Both the position numbers and the translations under genes were made by a program. Source: Aspidiotus rigidus (lineage: Eukaryota > Arthropoda > Insecta > Hemiptera > Diaspididae). Taken from it: a stretch of 64,000 nucleotides of DNA. This document shows, piece by piece, positions 22,001 to 31,649 of the stretch. How positions within the stretch are numbered: the stretch's first letter is position 1; the number at the start of each line of letters is the position of its first letter. Where the stretch lies: positions 12,938,501-13,002,500 of the forward strand of contig JAVHKY010000054.1 in assembly GCA_035079385.1 (NCBI GenBank), written 5' to 3'. The notes beneath the pieces are model-generated. The model worked only from the letters and a program-made list of their open reading frames with translations, searched no databases and had not been told where the DNA came from.

Positions 22001-24308
22001 CACGTTGAGAAAGGATAGAAAGTAGTATCTTGAGAACGGAACGATAGATTGAAATTACCTGGAGCGTTCCGTTCTCAAGGTATTACTTTCTATTCTTTCT
22101 TAACGTGAACGGAGTATAGTCTGTAGTCTGACTCTGATCGCAAATAGAATGGCTCATGTAAGCAAACCCATGACCCGCGTCAATAGGACAAAATTGATTA
22201 CAATTGGAGAAAACGGTTCGCGGATTTGTTTACAGTGACCCATTCTTCTGCGATCAGACTATAGTTTGTTGTTAGTTATCACGATTCACAAATCACAAAC
22301 CGCGCCAGACACTCGCAAGTCTCAGTGTCGCACCAATCGTTTTAAATTTAAAGATACATTTTGTCTGATCGTCGATTTGGATGTACTTCAATATATAGGC
22401 TAATTTATTAGATTTTTAGTTGGAGCTTTGAACGCCAAATCTGCCAAACAAAGTTGAATTAATTGACGTAGGTACCGCATATTTGCAAAACCACAATTAC
22501 AAGAATAAGGCTTTTGCCCGCAGCTGAACGTCGAAAGAAATCTCAATAGACTGATTCCCCAGTGACGTCACAGTGTTGATAACAGTGAGCGATAGTGAGT
22601 CAAAGTACCTATATTTGTAATCGATGTTACAATTATTGGGCCAATCATGATATTGATTTCCATAAGAATACACATTACACAGGGAACAATTCGATCACAT
22701 ACAATTATTCGAAAACGAGATGTTCCTAATGTATTAGAGATCTGTATCTAGAATCTAGAACTTCTGTGGAATTCAAATATTATGTAGCTCAAAGAGCTTT
22801 TATTGTTAACGTACTCTTGTTCTTGAATACTAGTGAATGATTGAAACTAACGTTCCCTGAGTATTCTTATGGGATTCTAAAATGGCTGCCCCAAAGCCAG
22901 CAGCAGAGAACAAGCATTCAATCAAAATCAAAGATCTTGACGTCACGGGGAATCGGTCTATTCTCTCAACCCACTGATCGTCCTTTTGTGTTTTGCAATT
23001 ACGTCTGTACGTCAATTCAACTTTGTATGGAAATTATGATCAGTGAGTTTATTTCATCAGTAAAGTGATAGTAATTTACTAGTGTTCATCACCTATCACA
23101 ATTTAACCAATTGTCCAACAGATTACCGTTTGCCTTTTTTTCTTTTCTTTTCAAAGACTTTGGATATGAATTGAATGTTACAGTTGGTTCATGGGAAGTT
23201 TCTGCAGTTCCACTCGATTTGATCGAAGACGACGTATTCAGAGTGTCCGCCCCCCTTGCTCACGATGGTAGTTGGCGTCCTCAAGACTGTTTACGTAAAC
23301 ATTTAGTGAGCATTATCATTCCATACAGAGATAGGAAATCGCATTTGCTCCAATTGTTGTACTATCTTCATCCTTTCCTCCAACGACAGCAGCTCGACTA
23401 CAAAATTTTCGTTGTAGAGCAGGTACAAAAGACGCCGATATCTACTATACAATCTAAATCGCGATATGTAGCTGTAATAATTCTATTTTGTTGAAACAGG
23501 TTGGAAATGGTACTTTTAATAAAGGTGCAATAATGAACGCCGCCTTCCATATCATACTCGAGAAGAAACTTCTCCTAAGACCACTTGCTTACGTTTGCTT
23601 CGTATTTCACGATGTAGACATGTTACCAGAAGATGATCGTAATTTGTACTCCTGTTCTGAGTATCCTCGTCATTTGTCCGTCGCTGTAAACGAATTTAAA
23701 TACAGGTTTGTTTACCAGAGCTTATTAGATATCCTAATAGTAAGGGAAGCAGACCATGAATCACCTTATCATTAAATTTATATTATTTTTCAGACTCCCA
23801 TATTACGAACTAGTTGGAGGAGTCTTTAGCATCAACGTGCCCCAGTTCCTGATGGTAAATGGTTATTCAAATTTATATTGGGGATGGGGGGGCGAGGATG
23901 ATGATATGGGATATAGGTGAGAATTACTTATTCAAACCGTTCGACTTGTCCCTTGTACCTACACCTATCGATGGATGACAAGAGCTTTCTCAATATTTCA
24001 GACTGAGTCAAGTTGGTTTATCTATTTCGCGTCCTCCTGCAACGATCGCCAGGTATACGATGATAAAGCATGTGAAAAGGCGTCCGTTGGTCTATCAAGT
24101 ACGTTCAAAATTAGTGAGAACATCGAAAAGAAGATTACGTTTGGATGGACTGAATACTCTTAGATATCGCTTGATCAATATAACGTCTTGTCATTTGTAT
24201 ACAAACATATTAGTAGATGTAGGTAAAACTCCGAAATCGATTGAAGACCTTCAGCAAGAACACGAAAACGGTCGAAGTCGTAAAGAACGTAATTTTACGC
24301 GTCATTAA
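19085..24308 (+). CDS. Beta-1,4-galactosyltransferase family (GT7), probably GalNAc transferase
   Basis: Seven coding exons join in frame: 19085-19231, 19375-19509, 19627-19897, 23157-23422, 23500-23705, 23794-23916, 24002-24308 (484 residues). All junctions are GT..AG; the first donor (gtttgt) is weak. The N-terminus is a type II anchor (basic residues, then VLPLLIFFLVILAGSFYSV, about 29-47), placing the enzyme in the Golgi. The catalytic domain shows LPECPAIP, VSIIIPYRDRKSHL, YYLHPFLQRQQLDYKIFVV, FNKGAIMN, the metal-binding DVD (311-313), LPYYELVGGV, and the signature YWGWGGEDDD (W371-D379 region). In bovine beta4Gal-T1 the residue of LPYxxYFGG equivalent to Leu348 here is Tyr289; Leu/Ile at that place favours UDP-GalNAc, as in invertebrate beta4GalNAcTs. 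It is therefore likely to make GalNAc-beta1,4-GlcNAc on glycans. Confidence 0.88.
20171..20957. mobile_element. Inverted-repeat element in the GT7 intron, with a nested MITE
   Basis: 39 bp at 20211-20249 (starting AATAGCCCAGGTTTCTGTGA) match 20903-20941 in reverse complement with only two differences; GCTTTTTAAA at 20171 and its complement ending at 20957 may be the outer ends. The repeat includes TGACGTCA. It encloses another MITE (20287-20656). No coding content. Confidence 0.7.
20287..20656. mobile_element. MITE, copy 1 of a GGGCSTCCG-rimmed family
   Basis: The ends are inverted: GAGGACGTAGCTGTAAAAAG..GGCCTCCG and CGGAGGCC..CTTTTTACAGATATGTCCTC. Just inside the left end is a small palindrome (GGGCCTCCGtcgaGCGGAGACCC). 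A third motif copy (agaagggcctccg) is in the middle. A related copy is at 61354-61706. Confidence 0.75.
21583..21854. mobile_element. MITE with about 38-bp inverted ends
   Basis: Left TATGTGACCTTCCAACAG..CCCTAGGGTTAA and right TTAACCCTAAGGGCC..GTTGGAAGGTCACATA are inverted copies. 272 bp, no ORF, within the GT7 third intron. Confidence 0.75.
21990..22118. mobile_element. Short fold-back element
   Basis: Arms of about 50 bp (GTTCACGTTGAGAAAGGATA..GAGAACGGAACG and its inverted copy CGTTCCGTTCTC..TTCTTAACGTGAAC) around a 21-bp loop; would form a long hairpin if transcribed. In the GT7 intron. Confidence 0.75.
22115..22264. mobile_element. Second short fold-back element, abutting the first
   Basis: Left TATAGTCTG..TCTGATCGCAAATAGAATGG and right CCATTCTTCTGCGATCAGACTATA are inverted copies with a few mismatches; about 150 bp. 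Confidence 0.65.
22544..22962. mobile_element. Inverted-repeat element with TGACGTCAC-containing ends
   Basis: CAATAGACTGATTCCCCAGT..GACGTCA at 22544-22570 pairs with TGACGTCACGGGGAATCGGT..CTATT at 22938-22962. Interior is non-coding. Confidence 0.6.
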
Positions 24309-24569
24309 TATGATTCTCCATTATTTCATATTTGATATTTGTCATTTTGTGTGATTATATGTTCAAGTTTTTATTGTTCTATCTGTTTTTTTTTTTTCTT
24401 TCTCACCTACCCCGGCTGTATGATTACAAGAGTGAATTTTGTCCAAAGTTCCTGAAAAAGTAATCAAGTTGAAGCCGAAATTCAAAAACCTTCTATTTCT
24501 GGACCACAAACTTACTAAATGCGGAAAACATATATTGACAAGGAACATGTAAGTTATTATACGGTTTTT

Positions 24570-25440
24570 TTTTTTTTTTTTGAGAAATTTGTCGTGCGCC
24601 GTCCGGTGAAAAACTTGGAAAAATTTCCACTCTCAAACTATACGTGATAGGAGGAGGACTTGATAAAATTTAGACTCTCGAGCTATCGCGGTCGCCCAGA
24701 AAGATGTTACCAGTTGAATGGAAGTTTGCACTAAATCTGTTCCAGCGTAAAAACTCAAAACTTTAGATGTATACTTCAAATCTACAAAATTTGTATCTCA
24801 ATTTTATCTTCAATTTGCGCCCTACTCTACTTTTCACGACTTTTTTTTGCGGAACCAAAATGTATCAAAAATTGACACCTTTACCAAGATTTCTGAAATA
24901 AGAAATTGATAATTCCCCTATTTTCAAACTTTCTAGGATTAACCAGATATTCTTTTCGAAGTCAGCGACAAATTTCACTTCAAAATCGAGTAAAATTCCT
25001 ATCAAGAAAAATTTAAACAAGGCTTTAATCACCACTTTAAACATTTTTTATTAGAAGCGACGTTTCGATACCGCCGAATATCATCTACGGGCACATAATG
25101 TTCGTCACCAAGAAGAAAAATCTGTTTATAAAATACCTATGAAAGTTTAAACAATTTATAATAATTTTAGCAAATTGATCAATTTTTGACACATTTTGGT
25201 CCGTAACTTCGAGACGCAAATTGAAAATAAAATTGAGACACTTCCGTAGATTTGAACTGTACATCCAACGTTTTACGTTTTTGCACTGGAGTGAATTTAG
25301 CGCAAACTCTTATTTAACTGGTAGCATCTTTCTGGTCCAACCGGAATATGATAGCAGAGAGACTTAGAAAAATGTCGACTCTCGAGCTATATAATATGAT
25401 AAACTGGGCACTGGGAAAAATTTCGGCTCGTGCCCCCAAT
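24570..25440. repeat. Old copy of the 45-bp repeat/boundary module, split by an inverted-repeat element
   Basis: 24584-24685 reads gagaaatttgtcgtgcgccg then aaaaacttggaaaaatttcc.., the same boundary module and 45-bp monomers as at 48-55 kb, but diverged. At about 24690 it is interrupted by an element with about 180-bp imperfect inverted arms (24690-24880 and 25170-25342; CCAGAAAGATGTTACCAGTT against AACTGGTAGCATCTTTCTGG). Monomer-like sequence (aaaaatgtcgactctcgagc) resumes at 25365-25435. Confidence 0.65.
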
Positions 25441-25745
25441 ATATGATAGAAATGGTATTTGAAGCATTGCATTATGCCGAAGGCTCAAGCTATTTCAGAA
25501 TGAGAATATACAATAGTGACGCCCATAAAACAGGTTCCCTGTTTGCCTCATTTAATATGCTTCTCCATCCAGACAATCCTTCTAAAGGCGACATCAACAT
25601 TAAACAAATACTAAACTTAGAAGCCATCAATCTACAATTTGCTACCCCACTCAGAGCCACCGATCTCCTATCATCAGAAAACCCTTCAATTTTCTCACAC
25701 ATTTTCAAATTTATCTCTGTCCTACCTTCTTCCATCAACATTTGA
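25441..25745 (+). other. Unrecognised open frame of about 100 codons
   Basis: An open frame (MIEMVFEALHYAEGSSYF at its start, VLPSSINI at its end) that runs into the first copy of the tandem repeat. It contains ataaaacaggttccctgttt, shared with the boundary modules at 48-55 kb, so it is probably repeat-derived rather than a host gene. No domain recognised. Confidence 0.2.
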
Positions 25746-28627
25746 ATTCAATTTATTTTTTCCGTTTTTCCTTCGAGGTAAGGCCCAGTAGCCATCCTCT
25801 TTCCAACCCTCTTTTTTTTTTTTTTTATTAATGATTTACTTTCTTTAAATTCTAAAGAGCGATTAAATCATACTCTTTTAATACAAGAAATCAAACTCGG
25901 CTCCAGTCCTTATAACGGATTGCTATGTCGTAGTACTATTGTTTTCACTTTTTTTTTTTTTTTTTTTTTTAAATAGGTACGTCATATTTATGCATGTGTG
26001 TAATTTCTTTCCCCTTCTTTTTTTTTCTTCGTTTTTTTTGTTTGATTTATTTTATTTGTTTTTTTTTTATAATTTTTCTCTTGGATATAATAAAAAAAAA
26101 AAAAAAAAAAAAAAAAAACAAGGTCAATGAAGGCAACCCCCGAGCGGCTCATAAAGTGGGCTGCGAGTTTTTTCTATTATTTAGTCTGAAATTTATAAGA
26201 GTTGAGATTGTAGTCGATTTAGATTTAATTTTCAGCGTAGAACCCGAAAATCCGTATGGGACGAGCCCCTGGGGCTGTTTTCATGAGTAAAATTGGATTT
26301 GAAATCTAAAATTCTTTGGGTATCGATATTCTAATTTCTGTTTGGAGAGTAAATGTTTCCAAAATACGTCAATAGCTATAGCCCGCTTATCAGAAAACCA
26401 AAGATCAAAATATATTGAAAAAGAAAATGAGACCAAAACCTTTGGGTGATTGTTTCATCACTTAAATTAAGAAATTATACGCAAGTATATAACTATATTA
26501 TTATCAAAGTAATGTGGAAAGACGGTGAAATATCATCCATTTTTTTTTCTCTCTTTTTTCATTATCTAGTAGGATTTTGGATCGAATAATTAGCTTTAAT
26601 GCTCGCATATTCGTCAAGAGAAATAAGTTGTTCTAAGGATAATTGGCCCCTGGTTATCTAATCAAAACGGTTTCAAGAACAAAGAATAAAAGGTGATTTA
26701 TTTCAGTTCATACCTTCTTCCATCAACATTTAAATTCAATTCATTTTTTCCGTTTTTCCTTCGAGGTAAGGCCCAGTAGCCATCCTCTTTCCAACCCTCT
26801 TTTTTATTTTTTTTTTTATTAATGGTTTACTCTTTCTTTAAATTCAAAAGAGCGATTAAATCATACTCTTTTGATACAAGAAATCAAACTCGGCTCCAGT
26901 CCTTATAACGGATTGCTATGTCCTAGTACTATTGTTTTCACCTTTTTTTTTTTTTTTTTTATACATTTATGCATGTGTGTAATTTTTTCCACCTTCTTTT
27001 TTTTTTCTTCGTTTTTTTTGTTTGTTTTATTTTATTTATTTATTTTTTTTTAATAATTTTTCTCTGATTGGATGTAATAAAAAAAAAAAAGGTTAATGAA
27101 GGCAACCCCGAGCGGCTCATAAAGTGGGCTGCGAGTTTTTTCTATTATTTAGTCTGAAATTTATAAGAGTTGAGATTGTAGTCGATTTAGATTTAATTTT
27201 CAGCGTAGAACCCGAAAATCCGCATGGGACGAACCCCTGAGGCTGTTTTCATGAGTAAAATTGGATTTGAAATCTAAAATTCTTTGGGTATCGATATTCT
27301 AATTTCTATTTAGAAAGTAAATGTTTCCAAAATACGTCAATAGCTATAGCCCGCTTATCAGAAAATCAAAATATATTGAAAAAGAGAATGAGACCAAAAC
27401 CTTTTAGGTGATTGTTTCATCACTTAAATTAAGAAATTATACGCAAGTATATAACTATATTATTATCAAAGTAATGTGGAAAGACGGTGAAATATCATCC
27501 ATTTTTTTTCTCTCTTTTTTCATTATCTAGTAGGATTTTGGATCGAATAATTAGCGTTAATGCTCGCATATTCGTCAAGACAAATAAGTTGTTCTAAGGA
27601 TAATTGGCCCCTGGTTATCTAATCAAAACGGTTTCAAGAACAAAGAAAAAAAGGTGATTTATTTCAGTTCATACCTTCTTCCATCAACATTTAAATTCAA
27701 TTCATTTTTTCCGTTTTTCCTTCGAGGTAAGGCCCAGTAGCCATCCTCTTTCCAACCTTCTTTTTTATTTTTTTTTTTATTAATGATTTACTTTCTTTAA
27801 ATTCAAAAGAGCGATTAAGTCATACTCTTTTGATACAAGAAATCAAACTCGGCTCCAGTCCTTATAACGGATTGCTATGTCATAGTAATATTGTTTTCAC
27901 TTTTTTTTTTTTTTTTTTAATACATTTATGCGTGTGTGTAATTTTTTCCCCCTTCTTTTTTTTTTGTTTGTTTTATTTTATTTGTTTTTTTTTTTTTTAA
28001 TAATTTTTCTCTGGTTGGATGTAATAATAAAAAAAAAAAAAAAAAAAAAGGTTCATGTAGGCAACCCCGAGCGGCTCATAAAGTGGGCTGCGAGTGTTTT
28101 CTATTATTTAGTCTGAAATTTATAAGAGTTGAGATTGTAGTCGATTTAGATTTAATTTTCAGCGTAGAACCCGAAAATCCGCATGGGACGAACCCCTGAG
28201 GCTGTTTTCATGAGTAAAATTGGATTTGAAATCTAAAATTCTTTGGGTATGGATATTCTAATTTCTATTTGGAGAGTAAATGTTTCCAAAATACGTCAAT
28301 AGCTATAGCCCGCTTATCAGAAAATCAAAATATATTGAAAAAGAGAATGAGACCAAAACCTTTTAGGTGATTGTTTCATCACTTAAATTAAGAAATTATA
28401 CGCAAGTATATAACTATATTATTATCAAAGTAATGTGGAAAGACGGTGAAATATCATCCATTTTTTTTCTCTCTTTTTTCATTATCTAGTAGGATTTTGG
28501 ATCGAATAATTAGCTTTAATGCTCGCATATTCGTCAAGACAAATAAGTTGTTCTAAGGATAATTGGCCCCTGGTTATCTAATCAAAACGGTTTCAAGAAC
28601 AAAGAATAAAAGGTGATTTATTTCATT
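25723..28627. repeat. Three tandem copies of a unit of about 0.96-0.99 kb
   Basis: Copies start at taccttcttccatcaacatt: 25723, 26711 and 27672, the last ending near 28627. They share gaggtaaggcccagtagccatc.., a long T tract, an A tract, gagcggctcataaagtgggc, and the long AT-rich remainder with few substitutions; length differences lie mainly in the T and A tracts. No ORF is conserved across copies. Confidence 0.92.
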
Positions 28628-29454
28628 TCAGTCAATAAGTCTATGTACAAAAAAAATGAGTTCTTGCTCTCCAAACAAGTTAGACACCGCACAAGAGTCT
28701 AATTTATAATAGTTCAAATTAGTAAGATGTATGTATAAAACTACATACCGTATGAAAGTTGAAAGAAAAATTTACGTGTACATTGAAAGAAATCTAGACA
28801 TCGGAAAGGAGATCCTATAGAATTTTTGTTCGCAAATTTTGCTTGTTGTTGATGTTGAAATAAGCTCTGAGTCTTTGATCTCGAAATTTTCCGGACAAAA
28901 AAATCGATTTTGGTTCTCGGTTTCTAGATCATAATCACGGACGTAATATGTACCTATTTTTAATCTCTTCAACTTACATACCAGACTAGTAGAGTTTAAA
29001 AACTCGAACTTTTTTTTTGTCTAAAATTTCCACATAGAATATATCCTAAAATAAAATGAGTTCAATATAAACTTAAGCTCGACGTAATATAAAATTTTAC
29101 TTTTTCTTTAATTTATAAATTAATGAGATTATTTCGCGGGGTCTGGATGTCCTAATGATGCAGCACCCCTGTGCAATATCAGATTATTAAAAAACAAAAG
29201 AAAAAAAATACATATAAAATTATACTTAGTCACGCTTTGGCTACTGTACAGAAATTCTCCTCGGGCCTTTATCGGAATATCAATCACAGTTATTGTGCGT
29301 AAACAAATACAACTATTTACAATTTATAATATTGTACGTCTTAAACACAAATTTCAAATAACTTACGACTATAAGTGTATAGGGAGAATACATGGAACAT
29401 GACACACAAGTAAGAAAGAAAAACTCGAACCTAATTAATCTGGATTTTTCCAAT
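28628..29454. other. Probable 3' UTR and flank of the windpipe-like gene
   Basis: AT-rich, downstream of the stop codon at 29455 on the minus strand. No coding signal and no clear poly(A) signal recognised. Confidence 0.4.
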
Positions 29455-31383
29455 TTACAAATCGCGTATCACCGCTGTTTTTGGAACAGAATCGGGTAAC
29501 GTGGTAACTTTAACAACAGTGCATTCCACATTTTTTGGCGGGCTTTGATTCGTCGTCGATTGACCGTTGGCCAATTTGCAACAATCTATTGTATCGTCGG
29601 AGTGCTGACTCTCATTTCCGTTGACCTCGGGAGTGAGATGATTTCCGCCATTTGTCTGGTCGTGGTCATGCATCAGTCTCTCGGTCTGACCATTCTCTTT
29701 TTCTTCTGGATACTTATTTGAATGTTTTATTATGGTAGGGTGATTACTATCGGGCAGTAGAGACACCTCTTGAAGTTCAGCACCCTCCGCATTCGTTTCG
29801 GTCGGCTTGTACGAATCCACTTTAGAAGCACACTGACTACAATACACTCCCAAACACACGAAACCGACAAGGAGCACGGCTATGCCTGGAATGATGTATC
29901 CGTATATCTCTCTGTGTTCGTCGTGGTGTATTTTTAAGGGTCCTTGAAGCGTTGAATTGGTACCATTCACTTCCACAGCTGCGGTACCATTCACTTCGGA
30001 AGTGACAGTTTCATTCTCACTAATAGGAAGCGGAGTGGTCACGGGAGTCTCCGAAGATGAGATCGAAATTGTCGTCGAAATGCTAGAAGCTGAATTACTT
30101 GTAGCGAAAGTAGCATTTTCACCAAGCTCGTCTTCTACTTTTACTATTCCCTCAGTTGAAGAAGGATTAATCTCAGTAGACGACGATGACGAGGGAATTT
30201 CCGAAGCCATCGTTGTAGGAGGAATAGAACTCGTTTCCTCCTTCTTAGGCTCGTCCAAAGGTTTAGCCGTACTATCGCCATCACCGTCCCCACTACCGTC
30301 TAACTGTTCGCTATTAATATCCTCCATAACCATAGACTCGTTTTGAGTTACAGGCATGACCTCGTCCTTTCGAAACACGTCTTTATTTTCGTCCGTATCT
30401 TGATCGTTCAGATAACCTTCATCAATAATAATGCCGCTATTACAAATCTGGTTCGGAGCGCACGTATCTTTCGCTAACGACTCGTCTTGTGGACACACTT
30501 TCTTCTCCGGCAGTTTAGCCAAGTCAAGTCCATTGTATTCATGAGGGAAGGCGCATATGATGGGGTCCCACATCACCAATGGTTTTCGCGGCAGCCAATC
30601 CTGAAATTCAATTAACGAGCAAGTGCAGTTAACGGGATTGGCTGCAATACTCAGCTCTCGCAAAGCCTGTAAACGTGTGAATTCAAAGGTAGGCACGTTG
30701 ACGAGTTTATTCCGCGATAAATTGAGCGATTTCAAATGCTCTGGGAATACTTTGTAGGGTAAGGCGCTAATATAGTTATTCGAAATAGTCAAATATTTCA
30801 AATTTGGCAAACCAGCGAACGTCTTTGTTGATAGATTATGTATGTTGCAAGAATCTAGAGACAAATCGTACAGCGATGTCGATTCAATGGCTAGCGGCGA
30901 TTGAGGATCGAGAGGATTATTGTTCATTGTAAGATGCTGGAGCTCGCCGTACGGTAGCAAAGCATTCGAGGGTATTTCTCGTATGAAATTGTTCGACAAA
31001 TCTAAAGAGGTTAAAGATTTAAAACGATTCACTCCTGGCGTTGGGAAGGTAGTCAGTGAACAGTTGGTCATATCCAGTCTTTGCAAACTGGGGAATATTT
31101 GGGAGGCGATATCGGGTATTCGACAATGATCGTCTTTCGAAGCGGGCTTTAGTTTCAGTTGTACTATGTTGGGGAAATACATCTTCTTCCAAACGAGATG
31201 AGTGCATGCTGCTGTATGAAGATTAAATTCGAATTTCAGATCGACGTAGCAATCGCACTGTTCCGGGCAAACTTCATGGGGGGCTCCAACAGCATGAGCG
31301 ATTAGGCTCATGAAAACGAACGTGGCGGAAATGATATTCATCTTTCTTCGCGTTTTGAATGTGAAAATCTCTTCGCAGATCAT
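29455..31383 (-). CDS. wdp: LRR single-pass membrane protein, windpipe-like
   Basis: Single coding exon, 642 residues from the first ATG; the second ATG (31341, MNIISATFVFMSLIAHAVGA) begins directly with a signal peptide and is the likelier start. An acceptor AG lies 10 bases upstream (31393-31394), implying an upstream UTR exon. Order: Cys-rich LRR N-cap (CPEQCDCYVDL), LRRs (LQRLDMTNCSLTTFP, LTSLDLSNNFIREIP, LKYLTISNNYISALP, LKSLNLSRNKLVNVP), LRR C-cap (NPVNCTCSL..C), a long acidic Ser/Thr-rich stalk, a membrane helix (IIPGIAVLLVGFVCLGVY), and a cytoplasmic tail of about 120. The stalk has LDGSGDGDGD, an acidic Ser-Gly site suited to glycosaminoglycan attachment, as in Drosophila Windpipe, a chondroitin sulphate proteoglycan. 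The name rests on architecture and remembered family features; another insect LRR receptor is possible. Confidence 0.72.
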   Translation of the reverse strand: MICEEIFTFKTRRKMNIISATFVFMSLIAHAVGAPHEVCPEQCDCYVDLKFEFNLHTAACTHLVWKKMYFPNIVQLKLKPASKDDHCRIPDIASQIFPSLQRLDMTNCSLTTFPTPGVNRFKSLTSLDLSNNFIREIPSNALLPYGELQHLTMNNNPLDPQSPLAIESTSLYDLSLDSCNIHNLSTKTFAGLPNLKYLTISNNYISALPYKVFPEHLKSLNLSRNKLVNVPTFEFTRLQALRELSIAANPVNCTCSLIEFQDWLPRKPLVMWDPIICAFPHEYNGLDLAKLPEKKVCPQDESLAKDTCAPNQICNSGIIIDEGYLNDQDTDENKDVFRKDEVMPVTQNESMVMEDINSEQLDGSGDGDGDSTAKPLDEPKKEETSSIPPTTMASEIPSSSSSTEINPSSTEGIVKVEDELGENATFATSNSASSISTTISISSSETPVTTPLPISENETVTSEVNGTAAVEVNGTNSTLQGPLKIHHDEHREIYGYIIPGIAVLLVGFVCLGVYCSQCASKVDSYKPTETNAEGAELQEVSLLPDSNHPTIIKHSNKYPEEKENGQTERLMHDHDQTNGGNHLTPEVNGNESQHSDDTIDCCKLANGQSTTNQSPPKNVECTVVKVTTLPDSVPKTAVIRDL

Positions 31384-31394
31384 CGTGGTTACCT

Positions 31395-31649
31395 GTGAAC
31401 AGCAAGAAAAAGTTGTACTCGATTAGAACCCCTTCAAAACATTGCTTAGCCTACAATAACGACGTATTCCTGTTTTTTTCTTCATTCGATTTTCAGAATT
31501 CCTCTTAGTATAGAAGCAAGTACTTATCTATCACGTCGGAGTAGAAAGAGAAAAAGAAGAAAGTAATTGATCAAATTGTGGGAGGCTACCAGCATCGCCC
31601 TCTTCTCCTTCTCAACCAAGTTCAAGGTCCATTATAGCTCAAAACCTCT
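31395..31649. promoter_or_regulatory. Upstream region of the windpipe-like gene
   Basis: Begins with the intron side of the acceptor (cttgctgttcacag on the minus strand). The gene's first exon and promoter should lie here or further right, but the 48-bp repeat array starts by about 31650 and no promoter motif is evident. Confidence 0.3.

Noticed and set aside
29957..30346. 129-codon plus-strand open frame
   Set aside because: Antisense of the Ser/Thr/acidic stalk of the windpipe-like gene, which has the clear domain structure.
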